A stretch of 64,000 nt of DNA from JAAYCI01 sp964370045 (GTDB lineage Bacteria > Bacillota > Clostridia > Oscillospirales > Ruminococcaceae). A program made the position numbers and the translations under genes. Location: assembly GCA_964370045.1 (NCBI GenBank), contig CAYJGZ010000001.1, positions 1-64,000 of the forward strand. The letters are read 5' to 3'. Below are positions 32,507 to 40,509 of the stretch, piece by piece. Every line of letters starts with the position of its first letter. Positions within the stretch are counted from its first letter, which is position 1. Under the pieces are notes generated by a model that was given only the letters and a program-made list of their open reading frames with translations, searched no databases and had not been told where the DNA came from.

Positions 32507-34276
32507 TTAATCCACCTTTATCACAGTGTTTTTTTGCGTGTAAGAGGACGGAACATCGTAGGAAAACCGCCGAGTGCCCTCCTCTTCGCCTGTAAGCTTA
32601 AAGCCCATTGTAGCATAAAAATCGCTCACCAACAAGTTTTTAGCGGTGGGGAGGTAGCACCCCGTAATGGTGTGCACACTCGCCTGCTGTGCGGCCGCAA
32701 CAAGTGCGTCGAACATGGCGTGCTCCAAGTGCCGCTTAAACACCCGACAGCTCATGACCCAAAGCTCTATGTCCAAAACACCCCCGTTGATGTGCCCGAT
32801 AATCGACGTTGTGATGCCATTATCTCCGAATTTGTCCACCAGCCGCCCCGAAAGCGTGATGTAGCTTTTGTCCTGCACACGTGCGGCAACCTCCTCGGCG
32901 GTGTAGCGGCGTGTGGTGAGGTTGAACTGGTTTGTTTTGTTTATCAGCTGGGTTATACGCTCGAGATGCTCCGCTGAAAATGGGGAGATGTGTGCGCTCA
33001 TCTCAAGGCTTTTGAGGTATGCGTCGTAGTCCTCGAAATTCTGAATTTCAGCGTTTCGTTGTGCATTTTGGCGGTACATGTCCCCGCGCTTTACATCGTC
33101 GGCAGACAGTGCCGCTATCTCAAAATACCCTGCCCTGTCCACAAGGCAAACGCTCTCTTCCGGCTGGCACACGCAAGGCGCACACACCTCGGGCATCGCA
33201 CGTGTTACCTCCTGGCGCTCGGCTGGGTTGTCATCCAAAAATACGAGCGAGTCGGTGCCGATGTTCAGTGTTTTTGCAATGTGCGCAACACTGCGGGACT
33301 TTGGCTCCCAGCTCGCCTCAAAGCACAAAAAGTCGCTTCTTTTTAGCGGGCTGTCGCTCCGCTCAAAGCCTGAAAGCGCCGCCGCAGGCTCGTTTTTGGA
33401 CGCCACGCTCAAAAGGATGCCCCGCTGTGAGAGCATGTGCAGGTAGCGCTGAAAGTCGGCATAGGCCATGCCGGCCGGGCTTTCGTCGCCAAGCTCGACC
33501 CCCTCGGCTGACACCTCCCCTATCACGCCGCCCCACAGCGTGTTGTCAAGGTCGCACACGGCGGCCTTTTTTGTGCGGCCGAAAAGGCAGGACATGAGCC
33601 CTGCAAGGCTGTGACAAAAGCTGGGTATAAACGCAGGCGCAAGCGTGTACTTGTATGCGTACCACGAGGAGGCATCGCACCATGCGTCTGTGCCGTGGCA
33701 GGCAGAAAGGTACGATAAATCGTGAATATAAAGCCCTGAACTTTCCTGGGCGTACTGCGCAAACATCTCGTTTAGGCAGCGCACATAGCGCACCCTTCCG
33801 CGCGCATCCCACGCATCCATGTTGCCAAAATGCCGAAAAGAAGGCATCTCGAAATTGTTTTGCACCACCGCACAGCCAAGGCGCTTTGCCGCTGCCCACA
33901 CTGCCTTGAAATGGGCAAACTCCCCCTGCAACTTTTGCTGTACATCCTCGTCTTTATCGGCGCAGTGCGGCCAGTGGCGAATGTTGCGGTTGCTCGTGTG
34001 TATGTACAAAATATCCGGCGCAAATTCCTTTAGCGAGCCGTCGTCAAAGCAAACATTCTCATAAAAAAGCCCATACTCGCCCTCCCAAAATGTGGGGCGA
34101 ATACCGAGGTTCAGCAGGAAAATTTCCAAAACAGTTTTTATGTCGCCTATGGTACTGCCGCTGACAAGCGCGATTTTTTTGTCGATAAGCCCCTCTTTTG
34201 TGAGCAGCTGCTTTTTTATCGCACGCTTTTTTTGAAGTATATGTGCACCGTCAAAGGGATATTGCAAAGCGTCCAT
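32507..34276 (-). CDS. FkbH-like HAD-IIIC protein
   Basis: A 589-residue protein of the FkbH/HAD-IIIC group. Residues 35-225 form an SGNH-like N-terminal domain with the N-N-F-E motif near 140. A HAD domain follows (C-D-L-D-N-T-L-W-G-G-V-I-G-E; Asp242 and Asp244), with V-A-S-K-N-E and F-L-D-D-N-P-A-E-R. A C-terminal GNAT-like region covers about 430-575. Studied relatives load a glyceryl group from 1,3-bisphosphoglycerate onto an ACP and dephosphorylate it. The adjacent ACP gene supports a loading role here. GGAGG precedes the ATG. First gene of the cluster fkbH-acp-maoC-sdr-gnat. Confidence 0.9.
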   Translation of the reverse strand: MDALQYPFDGAHILQKKRAIKKQLLTKEGLIDKKIALVSGSTIGDIKTVLEIFLLNLGIRPTFWEGEYGLFYENVCFDDGSLKEFAPDILYIHTSNRNIRHWPHCADKDEDVQQKLQGEFAHFKAVWAAAKRLGCAVVQNNFEMPSFRHFGNMDAWDARGRVRYVRCLNEMFAQYAQESSGLYIHDLSYLSACHGTDAWCDASSWYAYKYTLAPAFIPSFCHSLAGLMSCLFGRTKKAAVCDLDNTLWGGVIGEVSAEGVELGDESPAGMAYADFQRYLHMLSQRGILLSVASKNEPAAALSGFERSDSPLKRSDFLCFEASWEPKSRSVAHIAKTLNIGTDSLVFLDDNPAERQEVTRAMPEVCAPCVCQPEESVCLVDRAGYFEIAALSADDVKRGDMYRQNAQRNAEIQNFEDYDAYLKSLEMSAHISPFSAEHLERITQLINKTNQFNLTTRRYTAEEVAARVQDKSYITLSGRLVDKFGDNGITTSIIGHINGGVLDIELWVMSCRVFKRHLEHAMFDALVAAAQQASVHTITGCYLPTAKNLLVSDFYATMGFKLTGEEEGTRRFSYDVPSSYTQKNTVIKVD

Positions 34277-34309
34277 GTTCTACCTCCGAAAGAGATTGCC
34301 CCGTGGGGA

Positions 34310-34423
34310 GTGGACACATAGAGGTGATTAAGTTTTTTTGCTATGTCCTCCCCGCCCACGGCGGGGAGGACATAGCGCCTTCTTCTCGCACTTAACGTAT
34401 TCTAAATCACCGCATTTATCCAC
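34310..34423. repeat. C-type element, 114 bp, best-preserved copy
   Basis: Ends GTGGACACATAGAGGTGATT and, inverted, GTGGATAAATGCGGTGATT. The central palindrome GCTATGTCCTCCCCGCC with its complement around CAC is at 34340-34376. The right half carries CGCACTTAACGTATTCTAAATCAC, matching the right half of the copy at 55026. It separates the FkbH cluster from the divergent PBP gene. Confidence 0.88.
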
Positions 34424-34579
34424 ACCCGCCCCGTGTGATAACACACGCAGTGAGCTACTTGGTATTATAATGAAATGTCACACAAATTTCAAATGGATTG
34501 TGTAAACTTAAATGTGAGCGCAAAGCGCTGAAAAATGTGACAGCTGAATTACAAAATTGTAATCACACGCTTGCGCAAT

Positions 34580-34591
34580 GTGTGGTATAAT
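34580..34591 (+). promoter_or_regulatory. Candidate extended -10 promoter of the PBP gene
   Basis: TGTGTGGTATAAT ends at 34591, about 120 bp before the start codon. The -35 region is weak. The remainder of the 436-bp gap is AT-rich without a gene. Confidence 0.55.
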
Positions 34592-34712
34592 GTGTAGGAG
34601 TGTAATTGCGGATATTGTCGCAATTACACCTGTATGCTGTCGAAAACAAAGTAATACACGCTGAGATGTGTGTGAAGCATCTATGGCTTTCTCGGAAAAG
34701 GAGTAGGAACTT

Positions 34713-37217
34713 TTGAGCAATTTTAGAGGTGAAAATAACGGGCGACAGCGCCCTGATGCAGGAATGGTGGACGACAAAACACGTATACGCCCCGCAAACG
34801 GAGCGTCACCACAGAATGGCGATTCGCCGCCACCGCTGAAAAAGAAGAAAAAGCCCAAGCTCTTGGCAGGTACTGTAGTGGGCATGATATTTTTGAACCT
34901 ACTGAAGGCGTTTTTTGTGGTAATGTGCCTTGGGCTCATAGTGGGCAGTGTGGTGGCGGTGCAGGCGGTGCAGTACGTGGTGGAAGCCACAAGCAACGAT
35001 GAAAACATCCTGGACCTTGAGACGTACTCCACAAACCAAACGAGCTTTTTTTATGCGATGAACCCGGACAACCCAAACGCCGAGGCGGAGGAGGACTACA
35101 TAGCTTATCAGGAGCTTGTGGGCGCTGAAAATCGCATATGGGTGTCCTATACTGAATTTCCGGAAGACTTGATAAATGCCGTAATAGCCACCGAGGACAG
35201 GCAGTTTTATGAGCATCACGGTGTTGACTTTAGGCGCACTATCGGTGCTTTGGCGAACGAGGTTTTGGGCTTTCAGGACCAGTTTGGCGCATCCACCATC
35301 ACTCAGCAGCTTGTGAAGAACATTACGCAGGAGGACGAGGTGGAGGTGGACGGCGACATGAGCGCCGGCTACCTGCGAAAATTGCGTGAAATATTCCGTG
35401 CGTGGGGCCTTGAAAACCGCTATTCCAAAGAGCAAATCATGGAGGCGTACCTGAACACGATAGGCCTTTCGGAGCGTATTGCAGGCGTGGAGGCAGGCGC
35501 ACAAAACTACTTTAACAAAAGCGTGAGCGAGCTTACACTGGCGGAGTGCGCCACCATTGCGGGCATTACGCAAGCGCCCACATACTTTAGCCCATTCCAA
35601 AACCCCGACAACGCACTTGAACGTAGAAATGACGTTATTGCGTTCATGCTGGACAGCGGCTTCATCACCGAAGCGGAAGCACAAGAGGTGTGGGACATGC
35701 CCGACCTTGGGCTGGCATCCGCAGAAGAGGTGGCGCAAAACGAGGCAGGCATAAGCACGACGGGCGTGTTCTCCTGGGCGTCGGACAAGGCGTTTAACGA
35801 CGTTATAGCCGACCTTATGGAGCAAAAGGGTATGTCGTATGAAGCCGCACGTGATTATCTTTACAATGGCGGCCTGCGTGTGTACCTGACGGTGGACCTA
35901 AACGTACAGCAGGCGCTGGACGACATTATGATAAACGGATATGAAGAGGACGGCTTCTTCATGGACGAGGAGCGCTTCCCCGGCTACACCGAGCGGCTTA
36001 CGCAGGTGGAGGACCTACTGAACGGCAACGGACAAAAGGTGGGCGAGCGTGAGGTGCTGCCGCAGGCGGCCGTGGCGGTGGTGAACTACCAGGGCGAGCT
36101 TATAGCCACAAGCGGCGGCATAGGTGAAAAGACGGGCAGCCTTGAGTTCAACCGCTCCATAGACGGCGCGCGGCAAAACGGCTCTACCATGAAGCCGGTG
36201 GCGGCGTATGCGCTGGGCATAGACTATGGCCTTATCACCTACTCAAGGGGAATTATGGAGACGGGTGTTCAGCCCAGAGACCCCTACAACCCAAGTGTGG
36301 ACGAGGACGGCAATGTTGTAAACGACTGGCCCAGCAACGCATACAGAGACGGATACCGCAATGTGCTTATGCCCATAGTGTCGGCAGTGGCGGAGTCCAC
36401 CAACACAGTGGCCGCAAGGGTGGGCATGATGGTAGGCGTGGAGCAGATGTATGAGTTCATGGTGGACACGCTGGAAATATCCACCCTGGTAGAGCCGAAT
36501 GACGTGGCGCTGGGGCCGCTGGTTTTGGGAAGCCTTACGGAAGGCATTTCGCCGTACGAGCTGGCGGGTGCATTTGCGATGTTTGGCGGAGATGAGGAGT
36601 ACGGCTATGGGACCTTTGTGAGCCTTCACAGCTACACAAAGGTTACGGACAGCAAGGGCAACATTATCCTTCAGCCTCAAATTACGCCAAAGCAGGCGAT
36701 AAAGCCGGAGAGCGGATATATCATGAACCGCCTGCTATCCACCGTGCTACACCAGCAGAGCTTGCCGCTGGGCGTTGCGGCTACCGCCTCGGGGCTTGCG
36801 CCGGAGGGTGAAATGCCCAGTGTTGCAAAGACGGGTACCACCAGTGATGACCTCGACCGCTGGTTCGTGGGGCTTACGCCATATTACGTGACCGCAGTGT
36901 GGTGGGGCTACGACAACAACGGAAACGTAAAGCATGACTTTTTGGAGGGCGGAGGCAAAGGCTGGAGCCCCGCCTCAAGGACAAACATACCGGGCAACCT
37001 GTGGAAAACCCTGATGGAAAACGTGCAGGCGGATCTGCCATACAGGGATTTCCCGGAGCAACCAGAGGGGATACAGGAGCTGCAGTTCTGCACCGCCACG
37101 GGAGACCTTTACCAGGCTGGGTGCCCCGGCTCTATGACGGGATACTACGCAGACTTTGCACTGCCTTCCGCCTGCCAAGGTCACAGCGATGAGGATGATT
37201 CCTCCACGCCTGCATAA
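34713..37217 (+). CDS. Class A penicillin-binding protein (transglycosylase/transpeptidase)
   Basis: An 834-residue bifunctional peptidoglycan synthase. A disordered cytoplasmic head ends in K-K-K-K-K-P-K, with one membrane helix at about residues 55-88. The GT51 domain has A-T-E-D-R-Q-F-Y-E-H-H-G (catalytic Glu161) and S-T-I-T-Q-Q-L-V-K-N. The transpeptidase has Ser491 in S-T-M-K, S-T-N in A-E-S-T-N-T, and K-T-G-T-T. The start is a TTG at 34713 with AAGGAG 10 bp upstream. A Ser/Asp-rich tail ends the protein. It appears monocistronic, with a terminator at 37274. Confidence 0.95.
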   Translation: MSNFRGENNGRQRPDAGMVDDKTRIRPANGASPQNGDSPPPLKKKKKPKLLAGTVVGMIFLNLLKAFFVVMCLGLIVGSVVAVQAVQYVVEATSNDENILDLETYSTNQTSFFYAMNPDNPNAEAEEDYIAYQELVGAENRIWVSYTEFPEDLINAVIATEDRQFYEHHGVDFRRTIGALANEVLGFQDQFGASTITQQLVKNITQEDEVEVDGDMSAGYLRKLREIFRAWGLENRYSKEQIMEAYLNTIGLSERIAGVEAGAQNYFNKSVSELTLAECATIAGITQAPTYFSPFQNPDNALERRNDVIAFMLDSGFITEAEAQEVWDMPDLGLASAEEVAQNEAGISTTGVFSWASDKAFNDVIADLMEQKGMSYEAARDYLYNGGLRVYLTVDLNVQQALDDIMINGYEEDGFFMDEERFPGYTERLTQVEDLLNGNGQKVGEREVLPQAAVAVVNYQGELIATSGGIGEKTGSLEFNRSIDGARQNGSTMKPVAAYALGIDYGLITYSRGIMETGVQPRDPYNPSVDEDGNVVNDWPSNAYRDGYRNVLMPIVSAVAESTNTVAARVGMMVGVEQMYEFMVDTLEISTLVEPNDVALGPLVLGSLTEGISPYELAGAFAMFGGDEEYGYGTFVSLHSYTKVTDSKGNIILQPQITPKQAIKPESGYIMNRLLSTVLHQQSLPLGVAATASGLAPEGEMPSVAKTGTTSDDLDRWFVGLTPYYVTAVWWGYDNNGNVKHDFLEGGGKGWSPASRTNIPGNLWKTLMENVQADLPYRDFPEQPEGIQELQFCTATGDLYQAGCPGSMTGYYADFALPSACQGHSDEDDSSTPA

Positions 37218-37273
37218 GGTGTGTGCAGGCTACTATCGGCAGTGGTGCACACGAAACTGAGTAGCTAACAATT

Positions 37274-37317
37274 AAAAGCCGACAGAGGGTAAAGTTTTAC
37301 CTTTGTCGGTTTTTTTG
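37274..37317 (+). terminator. Intrinsic terminator after the PBP gene
   Basis: AGCCGACAGAGGGTAAA pairs with TTTACCTTTGTCGGT and is followed by seven T. Confidence 0.88.
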
Positions 37318-37410
37318 TTCATAATTTGAGAGTATAGTTAATGTAAGAGTGTGTAAGTAAAGGCACGGAGCATTGTGTGCAGCAGTACAATTTTCTAAGG
37401 AGCGTAGCGT

Positions 37411-39318
37411 ATGCGCATTACCCTACAAAGTAAAATAAAAGATGCGTGGAGGCATCCTTGCGGCAGGAACATGCTTTGCTTGATGTTGCGTAAAACAGGT
37501 AGAAAAGAGGCATGGATAGAAAGAGGCATGATAGCGAACATGCCTCTACGTGCGCTGAACAGGATGATAAGCGAGGGATTTGCTGAGATGATAGTGGAAG
37601 TGTGCGCGCAAAGCGAGTGGCAAAATGCGAGCTACATGGATGAAATCGGCAATGAGCAAAAAGACGAAGCAGTGTCGAGGATGAGCGGGGAGCAGGCTTA
37701 TCACTCGATAGATGCCACCGACACTTCCCATGAGGACGAGAGGGCATGGTGGAAAGAGGGCGTGATTTATCAGGTTTTCCTGCCCTCGTTTATGGACTCA
37801 AACCACGACGGCATAGGTGATGTGGGTGGTGTTGTAAGGCGGCTACCATATCTTGAAAAGCTGGGTGTGGATGCGCTGTGGCTATGGCAAATTTTGGACA
37901 GTGATATATGCAAAAACTCGGGTGTGCGCAGCTATGAGCAGCCGAGCAAAGATGTTGGAAATGCGCAGGAGGTAAAACGGCTTATTCGTCGTGCGCACGA
38001 GCGAGGAATGCGGGTGATGATGGGGCTGGACATTGCGGCGACATCGGACGAACATCCGTGGTTTGCGGATGCGATGAACAGGGGAAAAGAGGGTTACTAC
38101 ATCCTTAAAAAAGGCACTGCCGCCTTTCCACCAAACAACTGGGGGCACAGCGGCGGCATATCTATGTGGACGTGGTGCGAGGGTGCGTGCGCATGGGCGC
38201 TACATGTAGAGGGGCGCCATCAAATGGACCTTGACTGGGACAACGAGAAGCTTCGTGAAAAGATGGCACAGGTGTTGAATTTTTGGGTGGATATGGGCGT
38301 GGATGGCTTTTATCTTGGATATGTGGACACGCTAAGCAAAAGAGACTATGGCAACGCAAGCCCCGCAGGGGAAGTTTTGGGAGTGTGTGGGTACGAGAAG
38401 TTTGTGTACGGGCCGAACTTGCGCCGTTATCTTGGTCAGCTGCGCCGTGCGATAAAGGGAAAGCGGCCGCTATTGTGCGCAGGTGTGCATAATATACAGC
38501 CTGAAATAGCAAAGCAGCTGTGTGCGCCACATGGTGGTGGGGTGGATATGCTGTTTGAGCGGGGCATTACGGCAGGCTGGCAAAGCAGGAAAATTTGGCC
38601 AAGCAGCTTTAGCCTATCCGAGATGAAACAGGCATACATACGCCGCGTGCAAAACCATGATGACGACTGCCACCTTCCGCTGGCGATGGAGGCAGCGTGC
38701 ACCCCTCGTATGCTCAGCCGCCTTAATATAAGCCCTGTTTACCAAAAGGTGGCGGCAAAGCTTTTGGCTACCATGCTACTTAGCCTTAGGGGAACGCCTG
38801 TAATATATCAAGGGCAGGAGCTGGGGCTGTTTAGCCTTCATGGAGGAGGTGCTGTGAGCAAAGATGCAAAGCCTACTGTACATGCCGATACACCTACGCA
38901 GGAGCAGGCGAGTTGTGCGTTTTACCTTATGCCGTGGAACAGCGGCGCTCATGCGGGATTTTCGGGCGCACAGCCGTGGATACGTCCGCTGAAAAGCACC
39001 CAATACCTAAACGCCGCCATGCAAATGGAGGATACATCCTCTGTTTGGCATCACTACTACAACCTTATTTCTTTGCGCAAAAAAAACTCTTGCCTTGTGC
39101 AGGGTAGCTTTCAACCTGTGTTTGAGCGCAACAAAAAGCTGTTTTGCTACTTTAGGATTTTGGGCAGCCAAAAGTGGTATATTGAAATAAACCTCACCGA
39201 GAGCCAAGTGCCCCGCCCTATTCGCATCCTGCCCACCCAAAAGCTGATGCAGAGCAACTACGACATGCAAAGCCCCTCCTTGCGCCCGTATGAGGCTAAT
39301 ATGTACCGTTGCGAGTGA
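37411..39318 (+). CDS. GH13 alpha-glucosidase-like protein without catalytic residues
   Basis: A 635-residue protein. Residues 1-70 form a small helical module I cannot assign; 71-112 is an acidic linker; 113-560 align by eye with oligo-1,6-glucosidase-type GH13 proteins (G-V-I-Y-Q-V-F; N-H-D-G-I-G-D; P-N-N-W-G; T-P-V-I-Y-Q-G-Q-E-L-G). The catalytic motifs are changed: region I reads G-L-D-I-A-A-T-S-D-E-H where D-L-V-V-N-H-T-S-D-E-H is usual; region II G-F-Y-L-G in place of G-F-R-M-D, so the nucleophile Asp is Gly303; region III A-G-V where V-G-E is usual, so the acid/base Glu is Val359. Only N-H-D (415-417) remains. The fold seems intact but hydrolysis is unlikely. AAGGAG is 8 bp before the ATG. 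Confidence 0.85.
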   Translation: MRITLQSKIKDAWRHPCGRNMLCLMLRKTGRKEAWIERGMIANMPLRALNRMISEGFAEMIVEVCAQSEWQNASYMDEIGNEQKDEAVSRMSGEQAYHSIDATDTSHEDERAWWKEGVIYQVFLPSFMDSNHDGIGDVGGVVRRLPYLEKLGVDALWLWQILDSDICKNSGVRSYEQPSKDVGNAQEVKRLIRRAHERGMRVMMGLDIAATSDEHPWFADAMNRGKEGYYILKKGTAAFPPNNWGHSGGISMWTWCEGACAWALHVEGRHQMDLDWDNEKLREKMAQVLNFWVDMGVDGFYLGYVDTLSKRDYGNASPAGEVLGVCGYEKFVYGPNLRRYLGQLRRAIKGKRPLLCAGVHNIQPEIAKQLCAPHGGGVDMLFERGITAGWQSRKIWPSSFSLSEMKQAYIRRVQNHDDDCHLPLAMEAACTPRMLSRLNISPVYQKVAAKLLATMLLSLRGTPVIYQGQELGLFSLHGGGAVSKDAKPTVHADTPTQEQASCAFYLMPWNSGAHAGFSGAQPWIRPLKSTQYLNAAMQMEDTSSVWHHYYNLISLRKKNSCLVQGSFQPVFERNKKLFCYFRILGSQKWYIEINLTESQVPRPIRILPTQKLMQSNYDMQSPSLRPYEANMYRCE

Positions 39319-39386
39319 GCAACTTGAAAAGTATGTGGTGTGTTGTGAAATTGCAAGTATATACCGCATAAAATTTGTGTATGCGT

Positions 39387-39425
39387 AAAACCTCGGCGAT
39401 ACTGGATGTATAGGCCGAGGTTTTT
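39387..39425 (+). terminator. Intrinsic terminator after the GH13-like gene
   Basis: AAAACCTCGGC pairs with GCCGAGGTTTTT across a 15-base loop. Confidence 0.85.
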
Positions 39426-39569
39426 GTACGTGATGAGGCAAACTGCTGGGTGCAAAAAGCATGTGTGTGAGCAAAAGGGTATTGCCATATGAGAGCAGTT
39501 TGTGCAAAATAAAAGAAAGGCGCAAGTGGCGCTGTGAAATAGTGAACATGGTAAAGGGGCGATGCAAGC

Positions 39570-40289
39570 GTGCAGGCGGAGTTTGAGCGTGCGGCAATGA
39601 TTATCGGGCAAGAAGGCGTACAGCTTTTGGCGCAAAAACATGTGGCGGTATTTGGCGTTGGGGGTGTTGGGGGCGCTGTGTGCGAGGCGCTGGCACGTGC
39701 CGGCATAGGCACGCTCAGCCTGTTTGACAGCGATGTGGTGAGTATTAGCAATATAAACCGCCAGATTATCGCACTGCACTCCACAATTGGCAAGCACAAA
39801 ACGCAGGTGATGGCGCAGCGCATTAAGGATATAAACCCTCGATGTATCGTAAATACATACGAAGTATTTTACCTGCCTGAAAATGCGGACAGCTATCCGC
39901 TGAACGCCTACGATTATGTGGTGGATGCGGTGGATACGGTAAGCGCAAAGCTGGAAATTATTCGCAGAGCCGCCGCTGAAAAAATTCGTGTGGTAAGCGC
40001 AATGGGTGCAGGAAATAAGCTTTACCCCGAGCGCTTTGAGGTGGCTCGCATAGAAAAGACGGAAGGGTGCCCCCTTGCCCGTGTGATGCGCAGGGAGCTG
40101 AAAAAGCTAAACATAAGCGGAGTGAAGGTGGTGTACTCGCAGGAAACACCGCATGAGTATACACAGCGGCAAGAGACAGCCCCACAAGGCAGCAGGGCAT
40201 CCGCACCCGGCAGTGTAAGCTTTGTGCCGCCGACAGCAGGGTATATGCTGGCAGGGGTAGTGGTAAGGGACTTGCTGGGCATAGAGTAG
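39570..40289 (+). CDS. tcdA: tRNA threonylcarbamoyladenosine dehydratase
   Basis: A 239-residue E1/ThiF-fold protein. G-V-G-G-V-G-G binds ATP, D-S-D-V-V-S-I-S-N-I-N-R-Q follows, and D-A-V-D-T-V-S-A-K and the D-P..-R-R-E-L-K-K region fit TcdA/CsdL, which cyclises t6A to ct6A in tRNA. This would act on the product of TsaD. The GTG at 39570 has AAAGGGG about 10 bp upstream; an ATG at 39562 is out of frame. Confidence 0.9.
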   Translation: MQAEFERAAMIIGQEGVQLLAQKHVAVFGVGGVGGAVCEALARAGIGTLSLFDSDVVSISNINRQIIALHSTIGKHKTQVMAQRIKDINPRCIVNTYEVFYLPENADSYPLNAYDYVVDAVDTVSAKLEIIRRAAAEKIRVVSAMGAGNKLYPERFEVARIEKTEGCPLARVMRRELKKLNISGVKVVYSQETPHEYTQRQETAPQGSRASAPGSVSFVPPTAGYMLAGVVVRDLLGIE

Positions 40290-40313
40290 CAGGATGCCAA
40301 AAGCGCAGGGCAG

Positions 40314-40471
40314 TACCTTGTGAAACCTAAAACTTTACATATCTGTCGGCTGTTTTTGCCCAAAACTACGTTGTCGTCAATCGAAATACACACAGTATTC
40401 CTCATTCCTCCGCCTTGTTTTGAACAAAAACATCTCGACATCTATTGTAAACTTTTAGATTACACAAGGTA
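40314..40471. mobile_element. 158-bp MITE-like element before addB
   Basis: Ends TACCTTGTGAAACCTAAAAC and, inverted, TACCTTGTGTAATCTAAAAG, continuing TTTACA on both sides (about 26 bp in all). Length equals that of the B elements, and the interior again carries GTCAATCG-AAATACACACAGTATT and CCTCCGCCTTGTT, but the termini differ. It lies 38 bp before addB. Confidence 0.8.
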
Positions 40472-40509
40472 GTAGGGCTCACACAACAATAATCTCAAAG
40501 GAGGGTGCG

